Shown: positions 1 to 5,577, counted from the first letter of the stretch. The stretch is 5,577 nucleotides of DNA from Betaproteobacteria bacterium (GCA_021300125.1 JAJTHX010000357.1:1-5577), one strand, 5' to 3'. The notes: generated by a model from the letters alone, not told the origin. A program made the numbers and translations.

Positions 1-1
1 A

Positions 2-409
2 GAATGGGAAAACTTGAAAAGCCAGATTGGAAGCTCAAGTTCGGCTTCAGCGATGCGATCACAATCTGTGATCGCATCCGGAGGGAAAGCGGGTATCCGG
101 TCACAAACTGTGATCGCATCCCGGCGCAATGTCAGTGCCTTACCCTACGCCTTTACCGAGCAGGGCGTCGCCATGCTCTCCAGCGTGCTGCGCTCCCCCC
201 GCGCAGTCGAGGTCAACATTGCCATCATGCGCACCTTCGTCCAGCTGCGCCGCCTGATGGATTCCAATCGTGATCTGGCCCGCAAGATCGAGGCGATGGA
301 AAAACGCTACGACGAGCAATTCGCCATCGTATTTGAGGCGATCAAGAAGCTGATTGCGGAAGACGATGCAAGCAAGGCGCGGCCCAAACGGCGGATCGGC
401 TTTTTGTGA
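2..409 (+). CDS. ORF6N-domain protein, C-terminal part (5' end outside window)
   Basis: The reading frame is open from the left edge, and 135 codons are visible before TGA at 407-409. The first residues, EWENLKSQI, already match the inside of an ORF6N domain, so the true start lies upstream; the TTG at 14 is only an internal Leu codon. The most recognisable block is LPYAFTEQGVAMLSSVLRS, followed by AVEVNIAIMRTFVQLR, both typical of the ORF6N family. A charged helix (DLARKIEAMEKRYDEQF) and a basic tail ending PKRRIGFL follow, also family-typical. ORF6N proteins are phage-derived, presumed DNA-binding proteins, often carried in or beside type I RM loci; their function is not established. Between KSQIGSSS and LPYAF this copy carries a repeated block (MRSQSVIAS / IRSQTVIAS) that lengthens the usual short linker. 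It is probably transcribed separately from the downstream operon, which has its own promoter. Confidence 0.85.
   Translation, partial: EWENLKSQIGSSSSASAMRSQSVIASGGKAGIRSQTVIASRRNVSALPYAFTEQGVAMLSSVLRSPRAVEVNIAIMRTFVQLRRLMDSNRDLARKIEAMEKRYDEQFAIVFEAIKKLIAEDDASKARPKRRIGFL
56..121 (+). repeat. Two-copy 42-bp-period tandem repeat with palindromes inside the ORF6N gene
   Basis: Copies at 56-79 and 98-121 differ at only a few bases and lie 42 bp (14 codons) apart, so they keep frame and encode RSQSVIAS and RSQTVIAS. The first copy sits in a perfect inverted repeat: GATGCGATCACA (52-63), spacer ATC, TGTGATCGCATC (67-78). The second copy keeps a shorter version, GGTCACA (99-105), spacer AAC, TGTGATC (109-115), with one mismatch. 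An earlier KSQIGSSS may be a diverged third protein-level unit. This is seen directly; that it arose by slippage or duplication is inference. Confidence 0.8.
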
Positions 410-423
410 CGGATGCCGGTCGT

Positions 424-439
424 GTAGATCACGATCTAC
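424..439. repeat. Short inverted repeat downstream of the ORF6N gene
   Basis: GTAGATC (424-430), spacer AC, GATCTAC (433-439): seven perfect base pairs starting 14 nt after the ORF6N stop. As RNA it would be a 6-bp stem with a CACG loop. It is AT-containing and followed only by a short TTTT at about 449-452, so it would be a poor intrinsic terminator; a protein-binding site is equally possible. No function is assigned. Confidence 0.4.
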
Positions 440-518
440 TCGCATGTCTTTTGCCGGACTCCGTATCGCCATGGCGGCGCGGCATTGTAGAAAATTATTT
501 ATAAACAATAGGTTATGG

Positions 519-537
519 ATGTTCCCAATGGGAACAT
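519..537. promoter_or_regulatory. Perfect 19-bp palindrome, candidate operator
   Basis: ATGTTCCCA (519-527), one central A, TGGGAACAT (529-537): nine perfect base pairs around a single centre base, in AT-rich non-coding DNA 28 nt upstream of the predicted -35 box. GTTCCC...GGGAAC dyads of this size are typical of sites bound by small dimeric helix-turn-helix regulators, including antitoxins of toxin-antitoxin modules; that comparison is from general knowledge, not a match to a specific regulator. No helix-turn-helix gene is visible in the window, so the binding protein, if any, is encoded elsewhere or is one of the proteins here. Confidence 0.6.
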
Positions 538-565
538 GCTGCCTATTTGTCGATAAAGCAGGGTA

Positions 566-595
566 TTGACAAAATAATCTTGTTTGTACTATATT
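566..595 (+). promoter_or_regulatory. Predicted sigma70-type promoter of the RM operon
   Basis: A perfect -35 hexamer TTGACA (566-571) is followed after 18 bp by TATATT (590-595), five of six matches to the -10 consensus; CTATAT with 17 bp spacing is an alternative reading. It lies about 30 bp upstream of the ATG at 625, in the most AT-rich part of the window, where a promoter for the four downstream overlapping genes is expected. The imperfect dyad ACAAA (569-573) / TTTGT (583-587) falls within the spacer and could be a regulatory element, but it is short. Confidence 0.65.
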
Positions 596-612
596 GCGCT
601 ACATCAAGACGA

Positions 613-619
613 AAGAGGT
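613..619 (+). promoter_or_regulatory. Ribosome binding site deciding the start at 625
   Basis: AAGAGGT (613-619) is one base short of the full AAGGAGGT and ends five bases before the ATG at 625. It selects this ATG over the in-frame TTG at 547, which lies upstream of the predicted promoter and would therefore not be transcribed from it. Confidence 0.7.
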
Positions 620-624
620 GCGCA

Positions 625-951
625 ATGATCTCAAACACGCATTACGAATCCAAATCCCGGAAGAAGATTGAGTTGAGCAAGCATGCTGGCAAACGCACGC
701 AGCAGCGGGCTATCCCCCAAGACTGCATTCCTTTGATTCTTGCCTATGGTGAGCGCAGCTTTGATGGCAATGGCGCAGTGCGTTACTTGTTGACCAAGCA
801 ATCGATGGCGGTGATTGGTCGAGTCATGGGGCGGAGCGCCAGGTTCGATGCCATGGTGGGCAGGTATGTTGTGGTCGACGCCACGGACGAGAGCAAGGTC
901 ATCACGGTCGCCCATCTTCACGCCTCAACCAAGCAAAGAGATCACAAATGA
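625..951 (+). CDS. DUF4258-like small protein of unknown function
   Basis: A 108-residue soluble, basic protein. The ATG at 625 has a good Shine-Dalgarno sequence and sits just after the predicted promoter. The pattern is helix HAGKRTQQRAIP (residues 20-31), then a strand-rich section with SFDGNGAVRYLL, and a terminal strand KVITVAHL (91-98). This 'H-x-x-x-R-x-x-x-R-x-I-P ... KVITV' layout resembles DUF4258-type proteins, which are related to the RelE/BrnT-like small folds; the assignment rests on pattern recall, not a search. Its stop overlaps the next start by ATGA (948-951), implying translational coupling to the pseudo-methyltransferase. Possible roles are a toxin-like nuclease, an autoregulator of the operon or an accessory subunit; nothing in the sequence decides between these. 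No antitoxin-like partner gene is adjacent. Confidence 0.8.
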   Translation: MISNTHYESKSRKKIELSKHAGKRTQQRAIPQDCIPLILAYGERSFDGNGAVRYLLTKQSMAVIGRVMGRSARFDAMVGRYVVVDATDESKVITVAHLHASTKQRDHK

Positions 952-2825
952 TTGAAAAAAATGCATCGACTGCCGTCCAAGGCGCCTTTTGGCGGTTGAT
1001 GGACATTACACACAAGTCGCACAGCATTGAAAGCGGCTGGCTTTTCGCGCTGACATGGCTGGCTGTCGGACGCCTGGCGTGTCCGCATACGGGGGCGCCT
1101 TTGATTCCAGTGAACGAGATGCTGACGAAAGAAGCATGGGATGGTTTGCCGGAAGACCTGGTGCCCGACGAAGCACGAGACATGGTCTGGCGCCGGGACT
1201 ATGAACAGTCGAGCCGAATCGAGGCCCTGAAGATTGTCTCGGAACTGATCGAACATCATGCAGGGCAGGGTTGGGATGTAATCGACGCCGCATGGGGTTC
1301 TGGTGACCGTTATCTGCAGGGCGGCCTGGTGTTGTCCCCTGAACTATGTGACTTGCTCATGGGGGCAATTGACCCGCCCGAAGGCGCAAGCCTTTGGCTG
1401 CCCTTTGACTCGGCAGGGCAATTGTCCCTGCGCGCATTGCGACGCGGGATGCGGGTGATTGTTGACGGGCCTGGCCGCAGGAATGAAACACCTTTACGTC
1501 TGCTGATCGCACTGGAAGGTATTCCTGAGGAGATGTTGAGCAGGGTCGTATTCAAGGTGGAGGCTGGCTCTGATGGCTCGCGGTCAATCCAGCCTGATTA
1601 TCTGATCGCGATTCCGCCCTTCAACGAAAAAATTCAACCGGGAGCGGGGTGGCGCCAATGGGAAGCCAGCGGCGACAGCGCAATGGAGGGCATCACGGCC
1701 CGTTATGGCCCAATTTCGAAAGTTCAGCTGGAGCGCAGCGAGGGCTGGGCCATCGCTGCGTTGTGGCCGAGGGTGCAAAAGAAGGCTGTTTACGTGGTGC
1801 CGCCCAGCGTGTTGTTTGCGAGGGGGCAGGAAGAGCGGTTGCGGGAATCGCTGATTCTGAACGGTGCCCCCATCGAATCCGTGACCATGCTGCCATCCCG
1901 CCAGTTCGGTGGCACTACCATATCGACTGCGATGATGGTCATGAGTCGCGTTCCGGCCCGGAGAAGCATAAGACTGGTTGATGCGTCGTCGATGACCGAC
2001 GATGTCAAGTCATCCATGCGGTCATCCAAGGCGCTGCGCGTCAATGATGTGCTTGGGCTGTTGACTGGTCCACTTGCCGAAGACCATCTGGCCTGTGATG
2101 CCGAAATCAGCCAGATTGAGGCGCAGGATTTCAATCTCCTGCCAGCTCGTTATATGGGTGCCTCTGCCATGGCGGCGGCCGGACCGCACCGGGCACTGGG
2201 TGAGCTTGTAACTATCATTCGTCCGCCGCCTGTGGTGAAAGACCAAGGGGCGGTTCTGGTGCGCGAGGCAGGTTTTGCGGAGCTGGACAAGTGGTCCCCG
2301 GTGGCCACAGGATTTGCTAAAACCGCAACCATCCAGTCGCGAAAGCTCGAGCAGGCCATGCTGCGTGAGGATGACATCCTGCTGTCCATCAAAGGGACTC
2401 TGGGCAAGACGGCCATACTTGGCGCAATACCCGCAGACCCTGCATGGGTTAAGCGGGGGCTGGGTCTGAGGTCGGAGGATATCAGTGAGGTCGACCTCGC
2501 TGCGGCGCCGATTATTGCGTCGCAAAGCTGCATCGCGTTACGGGTCGACAAGAGCGTGTGTGACCCGCTAGCCTTGTTTTTGTTTCTGAGGTCCGACAGT
2601 TTCAAGAGCCAGATCGAAGCCTTGCGTGTGGGGGCGGTCATTGCGCATGTCACGCCAACAACCTTGCTGAAGGCCATTCAGGTGCCGGTTTCCGCGATCG
2701 AGGCCCAGGTCTCATCCAGCGGGTCTCGGTATGAAGAGCTTTGTCGGCTGGAACGCTTGATCGAAGACAGCCAGCGACAAATTGAGGACATCAGGGCCAC
2801 GCTCGGTGGCGTGCTGCATGAATAA
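948..2825 (+). CDS. Degenerate type I N6-adenine methyltransferase fused to a half-HsdS domain
   Basis: The 625-residue product reads through methyltransferase landmarks in HsdM order. An N-terminal helical part (1-120) precedes a motif X-like stretch, LVLSPELCDLLMGAIDPP (127-144). The motif I position reads LPFDSAGQL (151-159) instead of FDPACGSGG, and the motif IV position reads IPPF (222-225) instead of NPPF. Then VYVVPPSVLFARGQEERLRESL (281-302) and MLPSRQFGGTTISTAMMVMSR (314-334) align with the same region of the HsdM encoded next door. Residues about 416-590 resemble one HsdS target-recognition domain: LREDDILLSIKGTLGKTAIL (472-491) parallels LRGGELLVSLVGNPGEVAIA in the HsdS here, and GAVIAHVTPTTLLKAIQVP parallels GAVQQVINLADLKRVVVPLP. 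A charged helix (594-617) ends it. SAM binding and catalysis are probably lost while DNA recognition may persist. The frame is intact over 1.9 kb, so this is not a decaying pseudogene. The start overlaps the upstream stop (ATGA), with a weak AAAGAG ahead. Confidence 0.8.
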   Translation: MIEKNASTAVQGAFWRLMDITHKSHSIESGWLFALTWLAVGRLACPHTGAPLIPVNEMLTKEAWDGLPEDLVPDEARDMVWRRDYEQSSRIEALKIVSELIEHHAGQGWDVIDAAWGSGDRYLQGGLVLSPELCDLLMGAIDPPEGASLWLPFDSAGQLSLRALRRGMRVIVDGPGRRNETPLRLLIALEGIPEEMLSRVVFKVEAGSDGSRSIQPDYLIAIPPFNEKIQPGAGWRQWEASGDSAMEGITARYGPISKVQLERSEGWAIAALWPRVQKKAVYVVPPSVLFARGQEERLRESLILNGAPIESVTMLPSRQFGGTTISTAMMVMSRVPARRSIRLVDASSMTDDVKSSMRSSKALRVNDVLGLLTGPLAEDHLACDAEISQIEAQDFNLLPARYMGASAMAAAGPHRALGELVTIIRPPPVVKDQGAVLVREAGFAELDKWSPVATGFAKTATIQSRKLEQAMLREDDILLSIKGTLGKTAILGAIPADPAWVKRGLGLRSEDISEVDLAAAPIIASQSCIALRVDKSVCDPLALFLFLRSDSFKSQIEALRVGAVIAHVTPTTLLKAIQVPVSAIEAQVSSSGSRYEELCRLERLIEDSQRQIEDIRATLGGVLHE

Positions 2826-2856
2826 CAATGACAACAAGAGCAAAGGCATTTCAGGA

Positions 2857-4998
2857 ATGAACGGCGACACTTTCAAAGACATCGAAAAACTCGAAACCGA
2901 CCTGTGGGAGGCGGCGGACAACCTCCGCGCCAACTCCAAGCTCACCTCCAGCGACTACTTCATGCCCGTGCTGGGCGTGATTTTCCTGCGCCATGCGGCC
3001 AACCGCTTCGACGCGGCCCACCGCCAGATCGAAGCCGACCAGGCCAGCGGCAAGATGCCGAAACGCAAGGTGCTTCCGGCGGACTACATCGCGCGCCGCT
3101 CGCTCTACCTGCCGGAACCGGCGCGCTACGACTGGATCATGCAGCAGGCCGCCGTCAGCGGCGCCGACCTGCCCAAACTGGTCACCGAAGCCATGACCGC
3201 CATCGAAGCCGAATTCGAGCCGCTGCAGGGCGTGCTGCCCAAGGATTACGGCATTTTCGAGACCAAGGTGCTCGAAGACCTGATGCGCCTCTTCAACAGC
3301 GAGCGGATCAGGCAGGCCACGGGTGACGTGTTCGGCCGTATCTACGAGTATTTCCTGGCCAAGTTCTCGATCCAGAAGGCGCACGACAATGGCGAGTTTT
3401 TCACGCCGTCGTCACTGGTGCAGATGATCGTCAACGTCATCGAGCCCGACCACGGCACCGTGTTCGACCCGGCCTGCGGCTCGGGCGGCATGTTCGTGCA
3501 GTCCAGTCACTTCATCGAGCAGGAGGGTGGCGACACGGCGAAAAAGGTCGTCTTCCATGGCCAGGAGAAAAACCGCGACACCATCCGCATTGCCAAGATG
3601 AACCTCGCGGTGCACGGGCTGGAAGGCAAGATTGCCGAGGCCATCACCTACTACCAGGACGAGCACAACCTCGCCGGCAAGTGCGACTTCGTGATGGCCA
3701 ACCCGCCGTTCAACGTGGACCTGGTGGATGCCGAGCGCATCAAGGGCGATCCGCGCCTGCCCTTCGGCCTGCCGGGGGTGAACAAGCAGAAGAAGGTCGG
3801 CAACGGCAACTACCTGTGGATTTCCTATTTCTGGAGCTACCTGAGCGAAAAGGGGCGTGCCGGATTCGTCATGTCATCGCAGGCGTCCAGTGCCGGGCAC
3901 GGCGAGAAAGAGGTACGCAGGAAGATTATCGAAACCGGCGACGTGGACGTGATGATCGCCATCCGCTCCAACTTTTTCTACACCCGCACCGTGCCCTGCG
4001 AGCTGTGGCACTTCGACCGCGCCAAGCCGCCCGAGCGCAAGGGCAAGGTGCTGATGCTCGATGCGCGCAACGTCTATCGCAAGGTCAACCGCAAGATCTA
4101 CGACTTCTCGCCCGAGCAGATGCAGAACCTCGCGGCCATCGTCTGGCTCTACCGCGGGCAGCAGCAGCGCTTTCTTGCGCTGGTCAGGGACTACCTCGGC
4201 CGTATCTGCACCGAAGGCGCCGCCGTGCCGGAGCAGCTGGCACCGTTCGAGGCCACGCTGGCCGATCTGCACGGGCGGTTTGATGGGCTCGCCAAGGTTG
4301 TGGACGGACACGCCGGCCTCGACGCCGCACAGAAGCAGGCGCTCGCCGAAGCCGTTGCCGAGTTGCACGAGGCTGCCGGGCTTTACGAGGCCGACGCGAA
4401 CAAGCTGCGCGGGAGCCTTGCGGCGTTCTACAAGACATACGCCAAGGCACCGCCGGACAACAACGATGCCCAGCATGCCGCACGCCAGACCTTCGATCCC
4501 GTCGCCGAGGCGACCCGGGGCCTGGTCAAGCAGGTGGACCTGATCTACAAGCTCGCCGCACGCGTGGCGGACCTCGGTGCCGATCTCTCCCTCGCCCCCG
4601 GCAACGGGGGAGAGGGCCGGGGTGAGGGGGCCTATGACCGCCGCGCCAGCGGTCGGCTGGTCAAGCAACTCGACGAGGCGCGCAAGGCCGCCGTCGAACA
4701 GTTGAAACACACGGCCTATGTCCACCGCCAAGTGGCGTGGTTGCAGGAGCGCTTCCCCAAGGCCGAACTGCAGGCTGTGCCGGGGCTGGTGAAGCTGGTG
4801 GATGCCAAGGAGATCGAAGCGGCAGACTGGAGCCTGACCCCCGGCCGCTACGTCGGTGTCGCCCCGCCCGAGGAGGACGAGGACTTCGACTTCGAGCAGA
4901 CCCTGCGCGACATCCACACCGAGTTGGCCGATCTCAACAAGGAGGCGGTGGAGCTGGCGGCGAAGATTCAGCAGAACTTCGAGGAGTTGGGGGCGTGA
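2857..4998 (+). CDS. hsdM: Type I RM system methyltransferase subunit HsdM
   Basis: HsdM pairs with HsdS to transfer a methyl group from SAM to adenine N6 at the recognition site. From ATG 2857 the protein has 713 residues. It contains an HsdM_N helical bundle (about 9-165, with LWEAADNLRANSKLTSSDYF), the segment EFFTPSSLVQMI (180-191, motif X), SAM-loop FDPACGSGG (203-211), catalytic NPPF (282-285), and NYLWISYFWSYL (318-329). A long helical C-terminal part (about 430-713) follows. It is longer than the classical E. coli HsdM (about 530 residues) but of the length I recall for this subfamily. All catalytic motifs are intact. The start at 2857 fits the family N-terminus (MNGDTFKDIEKLE); ATG 2818, overlapping the upstream stop by 8 nt, would add an Asn/Lys-rich 13-residue leader and cannot be excluded. 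Codons are strongly G/C-ending, unlike the upstream gene. Residues 577-591 derive from an inserted palindromic repeat. Confidence 0.95.
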   Translation: MNGDTFKDIEKLETDLWEAADNLRANSKLTSSDYFMPVLGVIFLRHAANRFDAAHRQIEADQASGKMPKRKVLPADYIARRSLYLPEPARYDWIMQQAAVSGADLPKLVTEAMTAIEAEFEPLQGVLPKDYGIFETKVLEDLMRLFNSERIRQATGDVFGRIYEYFLAKFSIQKAHDNGEFFTPSSLVQMIVNVIEPDHGTVFDPACGSGGMFVQSSHFIEQEGGDTAKKVVFHGQEKNRDTIRIAKMNLAVHGLEGKIAEAITYYQDEHNLAGKCDFVMANPPFNVDLVDAERIKGDPRLPFGLPGVNKQKKVGNGNYLWISYFWSYLSEKGRAGFVMSSQASSAGHGEKEVRRKIIETGDVDVMIAIRSNFFYTRTVPCELWHFDRAKPPERKGKVLMLDARNVYRKVNRKIYDFSPEQMQNLAAIVWLYRGQQQRFLALVRDYLGRICTEGAAVPEQLAPFEATLADLHGRFDGLAKVVDGHAGLDAAQKQALAEAVAELHEAAGLYEADANKLRGSLAAFYKTYAKAPPDNNDAQHAARQTFDPVAEATRGLVKQVDLIYKLAARVADLGADLSLAPGNGGEGRGEGAYDRRASGRLVKQLDEARKAAVEQLKHTAYVHRQVAWLQERFPKAELQAVPGLVKLVDAKEIEAADWSLTPGRYVGVAPPEEDEDFDFEQTLRDIHTELADLNKEAVELAAKIQQNFEELGA
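4585..4630. repeat. Interspersed palindromic GC-rich repeat absorbed in frame in hsdM
   Basis: The stretch contains stem CCCTCGCCCCCG (4589-4600), a GCAA tetraloop (4601-4604) and the complement CGGGGGAGAGGG (4605-4616) with one internal mismatch, followed by a CCGGGGTGAGGGGG tail. This is the look of the abundant proteobacterial intergenic repeat that translates as 'LTPALSP..GGEG'; the minus-strand translation here reads PLTPALSPVAGGEGE. On the + strand it encodes LSLAPGNGGEGRGEG (HsdM 577-591) without a stop or frameshift, between the conserved-looking segments ARVADLGAD and YDRRASGRLVKQLDEARK. Confidence 0.75.
4981..4986 (+). promoter_or_regulatory. Ribosome binding site for hsdS inside the hsdM 3' end
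   Basis: GAGGAG lies in the last codons of hsdM, eight bases before GTG 4995. It supports the GTG start and means hsdS needs no intergenic region. The repeated GGAGG-like sequence just upstream (about 4941-4946) belongs to Lys-Glu codons and is too far away to serve. Confidence 0.7.
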
Positions 4999-5577
4999 CT
5001 TCTCTGACGCAGTCGCGCTTGGGTGAGCTCACCGATCCGGAGCGCTCAATCACCTATGGCGTCGTCAAGCCGGGTCCGGAGCAAGAGGATGGGGTTCTCT
5101 TCGTCCGAGGCGGGGATGTCCTTGGCGGCCGCATTGCGATTGATGTGCTCAGAACGATCACGCCGTCAGTGTCGGCCGAGTACAAGCGAACGCTACTTCG
5201 AGGCGGTGAGCTGCTGGTGTCGCTCGTGGGAAATCCTGGCGAAGTCGCGATAGCCCCTGAGTCTCTTGCGGGCGCAAACATCGCGCGGCAGGTCGGACTT
5301 GTCGCACTGCGGTCCGATGTCAATGCCCGGTACGTCATGTACTACTTGATGTCACCAATGGGACGTGCTGATCTATTCACGCAGACGGGCGGGGCTGTGC
5401 AGCAGGTCATCAACCTCGCCGATCTTAAGCGCGTGGTTGTTCCGCTGCCATCTCAGCTGGTGCAAAACCGCATCGCCGACATCCTCTCCAACTACGACGA
5501 CCTGATCGAAAACAACCGGCGGCGGATGGCGCTGCTGGAGGAAGCGGCGCGGCAGCTCTACCGCGAGTGGTTTGTCC
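4995..5577 (+). CDS. hsdS: Type I RM system specificity subunit HsdS, N-terminal part (cut by window end)
   Basis: The frame is open from GTG 4995 to the last base, giving 194 codons; the 3' end is outside the window. The GTG overlaps the hsdM stop (GTGA, 4995-4998) and has GAGGAG (4981-4986) eight bases upstream, so it is translationally coupled. HsdS sets the DNA target and holds two HsdM subunits. The visible part is the first target-recognition domain (about 9-150: LGELTD at 9-14, YGVVKPG at 21-27, LFVRGGDV at 35-42, LLVSLVGNPGEVAIA at 73-87, VINLADLKRVVVPLP at 138-152). Next come QNRIADILSNYDDLIENN (157-174) and RRRMALLEEAARQLYREWFV (175-194), the hallmark central conserved helix and junction of HsdS. 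The second recognition domain and second helix should follow. The DNA specificity cannot be read from sequence. Confidence 0.93.
   Translation, partial: MTSLTQSRLGELTDPERSITYGVVKPGPEQEDGVLFVRGGDVLGGRIAIDVLRTITPSVSAEYKRTLLRGGELLVSLVGNPGEVAIAPESLAGANIARQVGLVALRSDVNARYVMYYLMSPMGRADLFTQTGGAVQQVINLADLKRVVVPLPSQLVQNRIADILSNYDDLIENNRRRMALLEEAARQLYREWFV

Noticed and set aside
52..78. CRP-type binding site, because TGTGA and TCACA are both present
   Set aside because: The half-sites are in the opposite order (TCACA-3-TGTGA rather than TGTGA-6-TCACA) and the sequence is coding.
467..476. CGCCATGGCG palindrome in the intergenic region
   Set aside because: Ten bases, GC-rich, with no extension of the arms; not distinguishable from chance.
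354..569. 71-codon + strand open frame bridging the ORF6N gene end and the intergenic region
   Set aside because: Out of frame with ORF6N, rich in Arg/Ser/Cys as expected of a shadow frame, and it runs across the operator-like palindrome and into the predicted promoter.
547..627. TTG at 547 as an earlier start for the small protein
   Set aside because: It lies upstream of the predicted promoter and lacks a ribosome binding site; ATG 625 has AAGAGGT at proper spacing.
1296..1304. WGSG (residues 116-119) in the pseudo-methyltransferase as a surviving SAM-binding motif
   Set aside because: It precedes the motif X-like segment, whereas motif I should follow it; the correctly ordered motif I position is LPFDSAGQL. 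A permuted site cannot be fully excluded but has no other support.
2022..2677. Overlapping minus-strand open frames of 167 and 175 codons inside the pseudo-methyltransferase gene
   Set aside because: No recognisable domain, no plausible ribosome binding site noted, and the + strand frame covering them has detectable HsdS-like homology.
2796..2813. Alternative hairpins (GCCAC/GTGGC and CACGC/GCGTG) just before the possible hsdM start at 2818
   Set aside because: Only five base pairs each, mutually exclusive, and inside the coding sequence of the preceding gene; too weak to call a translational switch.
3874..4917. 347-codon open frame on the minus strand opposite hsdM
   Set aside because: It is antisense to a clearly conserved hsdM with intact motifs; long antisense frames are expected opposite GC-rich codon-biased genes. 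Its only recognisable stretch, PLTPALSP, is the palindromic repeat read backwards.
5023..5253. 76-codon + strand open frame near the hsdS start
   Set aside because: It is out of frame with the hsdS reading from GTG 4995, which runs open to the window end and shows canonical HsdS motifs.
1..5577. tRNA, rRNA, CRISPR array, insertion sequence ends or hsdR
   Set aside because: I looked for cloverleaf/CCA patterns, regularly spaced repeats, transposase motifs and helicase/endonuclease motifs and saw none in the window.

Overview
This 5.6 kb window is moderately GC-rich and gene-dense, with everything readable on the + strand. It covers most of a type I restriction-modification (RM) operon plus the tail of a neighbouring phage-type ORF6N gene. 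The codon use of hsdM (mostly G/C-ending) and a copy of the palindromic repeat that reads as '(P)LTPALSP..GGEG' on the minus strand suggest a proteobacterium, probably beta or gamma. That placement is inference; no marker gene is present.

Layout. (1) 2-409: 3' end of an ORF6N-domain gene that starts before the window; an unusual 42-bp-period tandem repeat containing perfect and near-perfect palindromes lies in its coding sequence. (2) 410-624: an AT-rich intergenic stretch with a 16-bp inverted repeat (424-439), a perfect 9+1+9 palindrome (519-537), a sigma70-like promoter (about 566-595) and a ribosome binding site. (3) 625-951: a small DUF4258-like protein of unknown function. (4) 948-2825: a 625-residue protein with the fold signature of a type I N6-adenine methyltransferase, but with the SAM-binding loop and the catalytic NPPF motif destroyed; it is fused to a single HsdS-like target-recognition half. 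(5) 2857-4998: hsdM, with intact FDPACGSGG and NPPF motifs and an interspersed palindromic repeat absorbed in frame. (6) 4995 to the end: the first 194 codons of hsdS, cut by the window edge. hsdR is not in view.

Genes 3 to 6 overlap or nearly abut (ATGA overlap, 31-nt gap or 8-nt overlap depending on the hsdM start, GTGA overlap), so they are probably one transcript driven from the promoter at about 566. HsdM and HsdS should form the sequence-specific adenine methyltransferase and, with an HsdR encoded elsewhere, the restriction complex.

The unusual part is the pair in front: a DUF4258-like small protein and an apparently catalytically dead methyltransferase-specificity fusion, co-transcribed with an intact HsdM/HsdS. 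I do not recognise this four-gene arrangement as a named system. It is the best candidate here for an undescribed regulatory or accessory layer on a type I RM system.
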